This document shows, piece after piece, positions 7,325 through 13,117 of a DNA stretch of 13,117 bases; the first letter of the stretch is position 1; each line of letters starts with the position of its first letter. The translations under genes and the position numbers were made by a program. The notes beneath the pieces are model-generated. The model made no database searches. It was not told the origin of the DNA and saw only the letters and a list, made by a program, of their open reading frames with translations. The stretch lies in the NCBI GenBank assembly GCA_023404805.1, contig JAEYAL010000357.1, positions 1 through 13,117 of the forward strand, read 5' to 3'. Source of the DNA: Actinomycetes bacterium. Its GTDB lineage: Bacteria > Actinomycetota > Thermoleophilia > Solirubrobacterales > Solirubrobacteraceae.

Positions 7325-8080
7325 TCACTCAGGGGCAGACGGCGAAGACTCGCTCGGCTGCGGTGAAGACTCGCCCGGCTGCGCCGGCGACACGTCGCCG
7401 CGGCGCCAGCGGTCCAGGCCCTTCCAGGCGCGCTGCGTGGCCTCGTTGCGCGCAAACGGCGAGCGCGGCGCGCCCGATGGGATCCGGAAGCTCGTGTCTT
7501 CGGCAGGCGGGAGGACGGTCGCCGGCGTCCGTGCGCGCGCAGCGAGCTTGAGCAGCGCCTCGACGACCTCGAGCGTGTTCGACGCCGATGTCCGGCCGAT
7601 CCCGGGGGCGATCGCGTCGTGCAGCAGCACCACGCCACCGCCCTCGGCGGCGTCGCTGACCTGCGCGGGCTGGTGGGCCCAGCCGTCGCCGCGCCAGTCG
7701 TGCGAGTCCGCGTCCCAGCCGGCCAGGCGGAGGCCGTACTGCTCAGCGAGGAGGCGCGTCGTGGTCGACGGGCGCCCGAACGGCACGCGCCACCACTCGG
7801 GCTCGACACCGAAGCCCTGCAGCAGCCGCATCGTCGCGTCGGTGTCGGCCGCCAGCTCGGAGGGAGTCGCGAGCTCATGGTCGAGGTGGGCGTCGCCGTG
7901 GAGCTCCACCCGGTGGCCCGCTTCGAGCAGCTCGCCGATCAGCGCGGGCGTCTCGCGGACCCGCCAGCCCAGGACGAAGAACGTCGCTGTCGCACCGTGC
8001 CGCCCGAGGACATCCATGACGCGCGGGGTCCAGACCGGATCCGGCCCGTCATCGAACGTGAGGAAAAGTGGAGCACGCAT
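7325..8080 (-). CDS. Polysaccharide deacetylase (NodB homology domain)
   Basis: The product has 251 residues. All five NodB/CE4 motifs can be read: TFDDGPD (8-14; D10, D11), an H-x3-H-x2-H metal motif at His61/His65/His68, RVPFG (98-102), GWDADSHDW (121-129) and LLHD (152-155; His154). This points to a metal-dependent de-N-acetylase acting on GlcNAc-type sugars of peptidoglycan, a surface polysaccharide or a precursor; the substrate cannot be told. There is no signal peptide or membrane segment, since the catalytic motif begins at residue 8. It may therefore work in the cytoplasm or be exported in another way. After about residue 190 the tail is disordered-looking and ends in Pro/Ser/Glu repeats. 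The ATG at 8080 has no convincing ribosome site. hemE follows on the same strand after 64 bases. Confidence 0.92.
   Translation of the reverse strand: MRAPLFLTFDDGPDPVWTPRVMDVLGRHGATATFFVLGWRVRETPALIGELLEAGHRVELHGDAHLDHELATPSELAADTDATMRLLQGFGVEPEWWRVPFGRPSTTTRLLAEQYGLRLAGWDADSHDWRGDGWAHQPAQVSDAAEGGGVVLLHDAIAPGIGRTSASNTLEVVEALLKLAARARTPATVLPPAEDTSFRIPSGAPRSPFARNEATQRAWKGLDRWRRGDVSPAQPGESSPQPSESSPSAPE
7344..7385. repeat. Two tandem 21-base units in the deacetylase tail
   Basis: Units 7344-7364 and 7365-7385 share GAAGACTCGCYCGGCTGCG and differ at only a few bases. They encode the seven-residue near-repeats AQPGESS and PQPSESS at the C-terminus of the polysaccharide deacetylase. The unit is a multiple of three, so copy-number change would keep the frame. 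Confidence 0.75.
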
Positions 8081-8103
8081 GGGGAAACGCGTCGAATCGG
8101 TTC

Positions 8104-8132
8104 AGTTTAGGAAGCCTTGCGCCCGAGTCTGA
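8104..8132 (-). promoter_or_regulatory. Weak candidate promoter of the deacetylase gene
   Basis: Read on the minus strand, TAAACT (8104-8109) fits an actinobacterial TAnnnT -10 element and lies 23 bases before the ATG. TCAGAC (8127-8132) is 17 bases upstream but is a poor -35. This AT-richer patch stands out in a GC-rich gap. Confidence 0.25.
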
Positions 8133-8222
8133 CCGGCGAACGGTCCGACTGCAAACGCAGGTGGCCCGGCCGGGCGCGCCGGCGCCCCGCGTCCCCTCAC
8201 GGGGTGAGGCGTGGCTGGCCAC
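8131..8222. other. Hairpin-rich intergenic stretch
   Basis: Several short inverted repeats crowd this stretch: GACCG/CGGTC (8131-8135 with 8141-8145), CTGC/GCAG (8149-8152 with 8157-8160), CCTCAC/GTGAGG (8195-8200 with 8204-8209) and GTGGC/GCCAC (8211-8215 with 8218-8222). A GCCCGGCCGGGC palindrome also occurs. No coding potential was recognised. It could hold operators or leader structure for the deacetylase gene; chance is a real alternative at this GC content. Confidence 0.35.
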
Positions 8223-8225
8223 CGG

Positions 8226-8277
8226 GCGTTCTCGTCATGTTTGCCCTTCTCTGCCGTGGCAAACCTGACGAGAACGC
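8226..8277 (-). terminator. Long stem-loop behind the three-gene signalling operon
   Basis: Arms 8226-8245 and 8258-8277 pair at 19 of 20 positions (only 8238/8265 mismatch) around a 12-base loop. It starts 13 bases beyond the response-regulator stop codon at 8291, where an operon terminator is expected. No T-tract follows, as is common in actinobacteria. The pairing is too long for chance. Alternatives are a dispersed intergenic repeat or a protein-binding palindrome. Confidence 0.7.
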
Positions 8278-8290
8278 TGCCGGGCCGGCG

Positions 8291-8965
8291 TCAGTCCGCG
8301 AGGCCGCGGCGGCTGGCCCAGTGCGCGAGCTCGTGGCGGCTGGAGAGCTGCAGCTTGCGCAGCACCGACGAGACATGGGTCTCGATAGTCCGCGGGCTGA
8401 TGTCGAGCTTGAGCGCCGCCTGCTTGTAGCTGTAGCCGCGGGCGATCAGGCGGAGCACGTCGCGCTCGCGCGGAGTGAGCGATTCGACCTCGGGGTCGAC
8501 GGCTCCCACGGGCGCGCGGCCCGCGAACGCCTCCAGCACGAAGCCCGCCAAGCGCGGGCTGAACACCGGCTCGCCAGCGGCGACGCTGAGGATCGCCGCG
8601 ACGAGGTCCTCCGTGGAGATCGACTTCTCGACGTAGCCGCGGGCCCCGGCGCGCACGACGGCGATCACGTCCTCCGGGGCGTCGCTGACGGTGAGCGCGA
8701 GGACCATCTGCTTCGGGCGGCGCGCGAGCACCTCTTCGAGCACGGCGACGCCGCCGCCGCCCGGCAGGTGCACGTCGAGCAGGACCACGTCGGGCGCGGC
8801 CTTGAGCGTGGTGGCGACGGCGCCGTCGACATCCGCGGCCTCGCCCACGACATGCACGTGGCCGCTGAGCTCGCTGCGCACGCCGGCGCGGAACAGGCCG
8901 TGGTCGTCGACGAGGACGACCGTCGGCAGCACCGCACCGCCCGGTTCGCTGACGCCGACGGTCAT
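8291..8965 (-). CDS. Response regulator, NarL/LuxR family
   Basis: The product has 224 residues. The receiver domain (about 14-130) shows the acidic pair Asp20-Asp21, the phospho-acceptor Asp64 in VVLLDVHLPGG, Thr92 in LALTVSD and Lys114 in YVEK. The LuxR-type DNA-binding domain (about 160-224) starts LTPRERDVLRLIARG and has its recognition helix at SPRTIETHVSSVLRKL (190-205). It is a two-component transcription factor, almost certainly phosphorylated by the kinase encoded just upstream: the kinase stop and this ATG overlap in ATGA. It lies last in the operon and is followed by the strong stem-loop at 8226-8277. Targets cannot be seen; the upstream LiaF-like gene suggests envelope stress, by analogy only. 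Confidence 0.96.
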   Translation of the reverse strand: MTVGVSEPGGAVLPTVVLVDDHGLFRAGVRSELSGHVHVVGEAADVDGAVATTLKAAPDVVLLDVHLPGGGGVAVLEEVLARRPKQMVLALTVSDAPEDVIAVVRAGARGYVEKSISTEDLVAAILSVAAGEPVFSPRLAGFVLEAFAGRAPVGAVDPEVESLTPRERDVLRLIARGYSYKQAALKLDISPRTIETHVSSVLRKLQLSSRHELAHWASRRGLAD

Positions 8966-10194
8966 CGCCGCGGGGGCCGCTCCGGTGGCGGCGGCAACCG
9001 CAGCGCGATCTCGGTGCCCGCCGCGCCTGAATCGATCGTGGCGGTGCCGCCGACGTGCTCCATGCGCCCGATGATCGCGTCTCGCACGCCGCGGCGCTCG
9101 TCGGCGACGGCGGTCAGGTCGAAGCCCGGGCCGGTGTCGCGGACGAACAGCTCGCGCGCACCGTCTTCGACCTCGAGGAACACGCGCACGGGACTCCCGG
9201 CATGGCGGACGGCATTGCGCAGCGCCTCGCGGGCGGCGCGGACCATCGCGTCGGCCTCGCGGTCGAGCGGCGCGTTGCCCACGGCGACCACCTCGATCAC
9301 GGCGCCGGGCTGCTCGTCCTCGACCTCCTGCGCCACGAGCCGCACGGCCGCCCCGAGCGTCGTGCCGGCGGTGTCATCGCGGCCTGCCAGCCAGGCCCGG
9401 AGCGAACGCTCCTGCTGGCGCGCGAGCTGCGACACGCGCGCCGGGTCGTCGGCGCTCCTCTGGATCAGCGAGAGCGTCTGCAGGACGGAGTCGTGGAGGT
9501 GGGCGGCGATGACCTGCTCGTCTCGGGCGACCGGATCGCCGTGCCGGACCGAGCTGCCTGCGGCGCCGCCGCTGCGGGCCGACTTCCACGCCGACCAGAT
9601 GACCACGCCGACGGCCGCCAGGATCAGCACCAGCAGCGGCAGCGCCAACAGCCCGGGATCGACGCCGACCGAAATGCCGACGTTCGCCTCGTAGGCCACC
9701 CGCAATCCGACGAGCACGAGGAACAGCCCGCCGAGCTGCGGGCCCCAGACGCGGAGCGCCAGCGACGCTTGCGCGCGGCCAGTCGGGCCGCCGACGATCG
9801 TCTGCCACGGCGTGCCGCGGGTCCGCGACCAGGCCGAGTCCGGGCGGACGAGCGGGATGACGGACATCGCCGCGCCGACCGTCGAGATGAGGATGCCGAC
9901 CGCGATGCCAGGGGCCGACACGATCGCGAGCAGCCACCAGGCGGCGATCACGACCGCGAGCGCCAGGCCAGCGACGAACGCTTGAGCCGCGAGGCCCGAG
10001 CGCAGCACCTCGCTGCCGCGCTGCCACGCGGCAGCGCCCAGCAGGAGGACCGCCGCAGCAGCCAGCACAAACGTCGGGACTTCAGGCCCTTCTTGGCCCG
10101 CCGCCATCGCAAACGCGAGCGTGGCGACGGCGGTCGCCCCGGCAGCGAACGGCAGCCGGCGGAGCCGAGGGCGCGGACGTGCGACAGCGCTCAT
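8962..10194 (-). CDS. Membrane sensor histidine kinase (HisKA_3 / LiaS-like)
   Basis: The product has 410 residues. About six hydrophobic segments (roughly 17-33, 41-56, 70-91, 94-116, 153-168, 182-200) fill the N-terminal half with little extracellular loop, so it probably senses within the membrane or through a partner protein. The dimerisation/phosphorylation motif is HLHDSVLQTL with His234. The ATPase domain has the N box REALRNAVRHAG (Asn327), the G1 box VRDTGPGFD (Asp353) and a GVRDAIIGRMEHVGG segment (369-383). In other actinobacteria this kinase class often carries an N-terminal PspC domain; I do not recognise one here. A GGAG eight bases before the ATG supports the start, and the ATG overlaps the stop of the upstream gene. 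It forms a pair with the response regulator downstream. Confidence 0.95.
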   Translation of the reverse strand: MSAVARPRPRLRRLPFAAGATAVATLAFAMAAGQEGPEVPTFVLAAAAVLLLGAAAWQRGSEVLRSGLAAQAFVAGLALAVVIAAWWLLAIVSAPGIAVGILISTVGAAMSVIPLVRPDSAWSRTRGTPWQTIVGGPTGRAQASLALRVWGPQLGGLFLVLVGLRVAYEANVGISVGVDPGLLALPLLVLILAAVGVVIWSAWKSARSGGAAGSSVRHGDPVARDEQVIAAHLHDSVLQTLSLIQRSADDPARVSQLARQQERSLRAWLAGRDDTAGTTLGAAVRLVAQEVEDEQPGAVIEVVAVGNAPLDREADAMVRAAREALRNAVRHAGSPVRVFLEVEDGARELFVRDTGPGFDLTAVADERRGVRDAIIGRMEHVGGTATIDSGAAGTEIALRLPPPPERPPRR

Positions 10195-11528
10195 CGCTCC
10201 TGCTCCGTGAAGACCGGCTCGGCGTAGATGTTCTGCGACTCGAGCGTGTCGACCACCTTCGCCTGTCCGATGCCGTTGATCTCGACCTTGAAGACGCTGC
10301 TCGAGCGCGGCGCGACCGGCTGGAGGATCTTCGAATGCCTGGTCGAAGGCCCGCCGACGAGGCGCCGGACCCGGCCATCCTGAGTCCTGAAGGCCTCGGG
10401 CTGCGTGTAGAAGGTGTAGGCGCGGCGTCGCAGCTCGCTCTTGGACGCGCACGGTCCGGCCATCCGCACCGCTTGCTGCTGCCCCCAGTCGAGGATCTCG
10501 CCCTCCCACTTGACCCAGCGCGAGCGGTTGAGCTTCGTACGCACGCCGGTGCGCAGGCGCCAGTCGCGCTCGCCGGGTGACAGCGGCGCGCGCAGCGTCC
10601 CAGGCCAGCCCATCCCGGCGATCTGGTCGCCGTTCTGGCTGAACTCGTCGAACAGCGGAGCAGCCCAGTCGGGGTAGTCGCGGACGACGATCTGGCGGCC
10701 CGCCTGCAGGTTGAGGCGGATGGTCGGGGCGTTCGACCGCGGCACCTCGCGGCGGGCGTGCCCGCGGCTCCCGACAGGGTAGGCGCCGAAGAACAGGAGC
10801 TTGTCGGGGGTGAAGCGCACGTCGGGCGTCGGCAGCTTCGGGTTCGCGCTGGAGAACCGCGACGCGCTGAGGTTCGCCGACTCCTCAGTCTCGGCCGCCA
10901 CGCGCGTCAGCCCCATCGGCCGATACGCCAGCGACGTCCGGCTGTACGCCGGGCCTCCCGCCATCGCCGCCGCGCGCCGCACCAGTTCGCGGCTGTCGCT
11001 GAACCACTGGTCGCCAACGCGATAGCGGACATCGAGGTTGAAGCAGCGGTCGTGCGGGAGGGCGACGACGACGCGGGCATCGTCGGCGCGGGCCGCGACG
11101 CGCGTGATCGAGCCGTCGGGGGCCCGGTAGTCCCGCAAGTCGATGAGGATGGGACCGAACCCGCGCCGGTAGGCCGTGGTCGAAACATCGCCCGGTGCGC
11201 GCGGCGACACGATCAGCGCCCCGGCGCTCGGGTGGATGCGCGTCTCGATCTGCTGGACCGCCGCGGCCGGCAGGGCCAGCGCGACGGCAAGCGTCGCCGC
11301 CGGCAGCATGAACCGCCGGAGCCACAGCGCCGGAACGGCCAGCAGCAGCGCCGCGACGACGAGCGCGACGGCACCGAGCCCCAGGACCCCGAGCACGACG
11401 CCAGCCCAGGCGCACAGGATCGTGAGGCCGAGCGTGGCGACCAGCCCGAGCGACCAGACGAGGCCGCCGCGCCAGCCCTCGCGGCGGGACGCACGGCGGG
11501 GCGGGGTCAGTGAGGGTTCCTCATCCAT
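10191..11528 (-). CDS. Membrane protein with LiaF-like segment and uncharacterised C-terminal region
   Basis: The product has 445 residues. After a basic cytoplasmic start it has three membrane helices (about 21-43, 46-70, 73-92), then an outer part of about 350 residues. Residues about 96-172 alternate short strands with a G-x-G-P-I-L-I-D-L-R-D-Y...DGS...VVVALP pattern. This resembles the beta-rich C-terminal domain of LiaF/cell-wall-stress membrane proteins; that is my inference from pattern, not a firm match. Residues about 175-445 are not recognised; they are rich in Arg, Trp and aromatic residues and contain only one Cys (C360) in this stretch. The gene is first in an operon with the kinase and regulator, joined by 4-base overlaps, so it probably modulates or feeds the sensor. 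The ATG at 11528 lacks a clear ribosome site; a longer in-frame start at 11627 exists but looks unlike protein. Confidence 0.85.
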   Translation of the reverse strand: MDEEPSLTPPRRASRREGWRGGLVWSLGLVATLGLTILCAWAGVVLGVLGLGAVALVVAALLLAVPALWLRRFMLPAATLAVALALPAAAVQQIETRIHPSAGALIVSPRAPGDVSTTAYRRGFGPILIDLRDYRAPDGSITRVAARADDARVVVALPHDRCFNLDVRYRVGDQWFSDSRELVRRAAAMAGGPAYSRTSLAYRPMGLTRVAAETEESANLSASRFSSANPKLPTPDVRFTPDKLLFFGAYPVGSRGHARREVPRSNAPTIRLNLQAGRQIVVRDYPDWAAPLFDEFSQNGDQIAGMGWPGTLRAPLSPGERDWRLRTGVRTKLNRSRWVKWEGEILDWGQQQAVRMAGPCASKSELRRRAYTFYTQPEAFRTQDGRVRRLVGGPSTRHSKILQPVAPRSSSVFKVEINGIGQAKVVDTLESQNIYAEPVFTEQER

Positions 11529-11680
11529 GGGACGCAGTCTTTGGGCCCGGCGACGTGCTGCCCACCCGGACCTGCCCGCAGCAGTCTCCGGGATGTCCCG
11601 GACCCGCTGCGTGGCGGCTCGCCCCAAGCGGAGCGAAGGCGGTTCGCGGCCGGGGCCCGCCCGCGGAGCCGCCGGTCATC

Positions 11681-11686
11681 TAGGAT
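11681..11686 (+). promoter_or_regulatory. Possible -10 element of the UDP-xylose synthase gene
   Basis: TAGGAT ends 10 bases before the ATG at 11697, so transcription would start at or only a few bases before the start codon (near-leaderless mRNA). No good -35 is visible 16-18 bases upstream. The AGGA inside it could instead serve as a distant ribosome site. The 168-base divergent gap (11529-11696) shows nothing else I can support. Confidence 0.25.
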
Positions 11687-11696
11687 CTGCTGCCTT

Positions 11697-12641
11697 ATGG
11701 CGACTTGTCTTGTGACCGGCGGGGCCGGCTTTCTCGGTTCTCATCTCAGCGAGACGCTGATCAAGCGTGGCCACCGGGTCATCTGCATCGACAACCTGGA
11801 GACGGGCTCGCTGCGCAACATCGAGCACCTGCGCGATCCCGCGGTGTTTGAGTTCCAGCAGGTCGACATCATCGAGCCGTACTTCATCGACGAGCCGGTC
11901 GATTTCGTCTACCACCTGGCTTCGCCGGCGTCGCCGATCGACTACCTGCGCCTGCCGCTGCACACGCTCAAGGTCGGCTCCTACGGCACGCACCACACGC
12001 TCGGCCTGGCGAAGAAGCACCGCGCGCGCTTCCTGATCGCGTCGACCTCCGAGGTCTACGGCGACCCGCAGGTCCACCCGCAGCCCGAGACGTACTGGGG
12101 CCACGTGAACCCGATCGGCCCGCGCGGCGTCTACGACGAGGCCAAGCGCTACGCCGAGGCCCTCACGATGGCCTACCACCGCTACCAGGGCGTCGACACG
12201 GCCCTGATGCGCATCTTCAACACGTACGGCCCGCGCATGCGCGCCAACGACGGCCGCGCGATCCCGACCTTCATGCGCCAGGCGCTGCAGGCCAAGCCGA
12301 TCACGGTGTTCGGCGACGGCAGCCAGACCCGTTCCTTCTGCTACGTCGACGACCTGATCGCGGGCATGATCGCCCTCGCCGAGTCCGACGTGCACGAGCC
12401 GGTCAACATCGGCAACCCGAACGAGTTCACGCTGCTCGAGCTCGCCGAGGCCGTCGTCGACGTGACCGGCTCCAAGAGCGAGATCGTCTTCGAGGCCCTC
12501 CCGACCGACGACCCGAAGATCCGCCGCCCGGACATCACCCGCGCTCAGCAGCACCTCGGCTGGGAGCCGAAGGTCCAGCTCCGCGAGGGCCTTGAGAAGA
12601 CGCTGGCGATCGCCGGCGTCGAGCAGCTGATCGGCCACTGA
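11697..12641 (+). CDS. UDP-glucuronate decarboxylase (UDP-xylose synthase)
   Basis: The product has 314 residues, the length of the bacterial soluble enzymes. It is an extended short-chain dehydrogenase: the NAD-binding GGAGFLGSH (8-16) with IDNLETG (31-37) after the second strand, YHLASPASP (72-80), STSEVYGDP (116-124) with Glu119, the catalytic Tyr146-x3-Lys150 and RSFCYVDDL (212-220). The KIRRPDI segment (274-280) supplies the Arg typical of the decarboxylase subgroup. Together these separate it from plain 4-epimerases. It oxidises and decarboxylates UDP-glucuronate to UDP-xylose, using bound NAD+ that is recycled. UDP-xylose feeds surface or secondary glycans. The ATG at 11697 is fixed by the start of the Rossmann strand; in-frame sequence upstream is Arg-rich and not protein-like. 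The membrane gene downstream follows after 34 bases. Confidence 0.94.
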   Translation: MATCLVTGGAGFLGSHLSETLIKRGHRVICIDNLETGSLRNIEHLRDPAVFEFQQVDIIEPYFIDEPVDFVYHLASPASPIDYLRLPLHTLKVGSYGTHHTLGLAKKHRARFLIASTSEVYGDPQVHPQPETYWGHVNPIGPRGVYDEAKRYAEALTMAYHRYQGVDTALMRIFNTYGPRMRANDGRAIPTFMRQALQAKPITVFGDGSQTRSFCYVDDLIAGMIALAESDVHEPVNIGNPNEFTLLELAEAVVDVTGSKSEIVFEALPTDDPKIRRPDITRAQQHLGWEPKVQLREGLEKTLAIAGVEQLIGH

Positions 12642-12675
12642 GCCGCCGCTAGCGCCGCCGCCGCGGGCTGCGCCC

Positions 12676-13117
12676 GTGCCGCTGCTGCTCTTGGCTGCCG
12701 CCGTCCTCGCGACAGCGGCGCTCCTGCGGGTCGCCTACGGCTCCGCGTACCTCGGCGTCGACTCGATGTGGGCGCTGCAGTGGGGAGACGACCTCCTCGC
12801 TGCCCGCGCCCTCACCGAGACCAACGGCACCACTCCGCACCCGCTCTCCAATCTCGCGGGTGCTGTCGCCGCGCTCGGCGGCCGCGACGCCGACGTCGTG
12901 TTCTCGGCCATGGGGTTCGTCGGCGCAGGGCTGCTGGTCTTCGCGACCGGCGTGCTCGCGGCGCGGCTCGTCGGCCGCTCCGAAGAGGGCGACGGCGGCG
13001 GGGGACGTGGGAACGTCGGCGCGCTCGGCCTCATCGCGGGTGGCGGCGCCGGGCTGATCGTCGTATCGCGGCCGGAGCTCCTCGCCAGCACGGCGGCCGC
13101 AGCGCTCGACGTCTGGG
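12676..13117 (+). CDS. Polytopic membrane protein, possibly GT-C type glycosyltransferase; runs off right edge
   Basis: This is the first 147 residues of a membrane protein. In-frame sequence upstream is closed by a TGA at 12628, and the GTG at 12676 is the first usable start after it. A hydrophobic helix (about 2-18) is followed by a loop with YLGVDSMWALQWGDDLLAAR (25-44) and TTPHPLSNLAG (52-62), then hydrophobic segments at about 75-97 and 113-131. An acidic residue in the first outer loop and a TPHPL stretch recall actinobacterial mannosyl/arabinosyltransferase-like proteins of the GT-C fold. The resemblance is weak and the family cannot be fixed from this part. A Gly-rich loop (about 103-112) joins helices. 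Position right after the UDP-xylose gene supports a role in glycan assembly. No strong ribosome site is visible. Confidence 0.75.
   Translation, partial: MPLLLLAAAVLATAALLRVAYGSAYLGVDSMWALQWGDDLLAARALTETNGTTPHPLSNLAGAVAALGGRDADVVFSAMGFVGAGLLVFATGVLAARLVGRSEEGDGGGGRGNVGALGLIAGGGAGLIVVSRPELLASTAAAALDVW

Noticed and set aside
7261..7878. Upstream extension of the hemE frame into the deacetylase gene
   Set aside because: The translation is Arg/Ser-rich with no similarity to the family, and hemE is full length from the ATG at 7260.
8117..9694. 525-codon plus-strand open frame across the response regulator and kinase
   Set aside because: It is low-complexity and antisense to two well-supported genes. 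Its start also lies across the hairpin-rich gap.
9563..10194. PspC domain at the N-terminus of the histidine kinase
   Set aside because: The kinase belongs to a class that often has one, but the first 200 residues read as plain membrane helices without the PspC pattern.

Overview
The window looks like chromosome from a high-GC actinobacterium. Uniformly GC-rich codon third positions, a Bacillus/actinobacteria-type haem set, an HLHDSVLQTL-type histidine kinase with a NarL-type regulator, and a secreted protein ending in the kind of Ig-like domain common in Thermoleophilia (Solirubrobacter, Conexibacter, Patulibacter relatives) suggest that class. The taxonomic placement is inference; there is no rRNA or other marker here. 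No tRNA, rRNA, CRISPR array, insertion sequence or integrase was seen.

Left part (1-7260): haem genes on the minus strand. hemE and hemH overlap by 4 bases (7260 to 5144). The N-terminal part of a HemG/HemY (CgoX)-type FAD-dependent porphyrinogen oxidase starts at about 468 and runs off the left edge. Between hemH and hemG, on the opposite strand, lies a 4.36-kb gene (700-5055) for a 1451-residue secreted multidomain protein. It has a signal peptide, a Cys-paired N-terminal domain, a PKD domain, beta-rich repeats, a helical segment, a region resembling the catalytic core of the anthrax oedema factor/ExoY/CyaA nucleotidyl cyclase toxins (residues about 945-1120), an acidic linker, a small beta domain and a C-terminal Ig-like domain. 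This is the most unusual item in the window. The 186 bases between it and hemG carry a 16-base inverted repeat next to a possible promoter.

Middle (7325-8290): a NodB-type polysaccharide deacetylase, same strand as and 64 bases upstream of hemE, then a hairpin-rich intergenic region of 210 bases. That region contains a 20-bp near-perfect stem-loop behind the next operon.

Right-middle (8291-11528, minus strand): a tightly coupled three-gene unit with 4-base ATGA overlaps at both junctions. It encodes a three-helix membrane protein with a LiaF-like segment and a large uncharacterised C-terminal part, a six-helix sensor histidine kinase, and a LuxR/NarL response regulator. The layout suggests an envelope-stress system of the LiaFSR kind.

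Right end (11697-13117, plus strand): UDP-glucuronate decarboxylase (UDP-xylose synthase), diverging from the kinase operon, followed after 34 bases by the start of a polytopic membrane protein that resembles GT-C glycosyltransferases. Together they suggest a cell-surface glycan locus continuing past the right edge.
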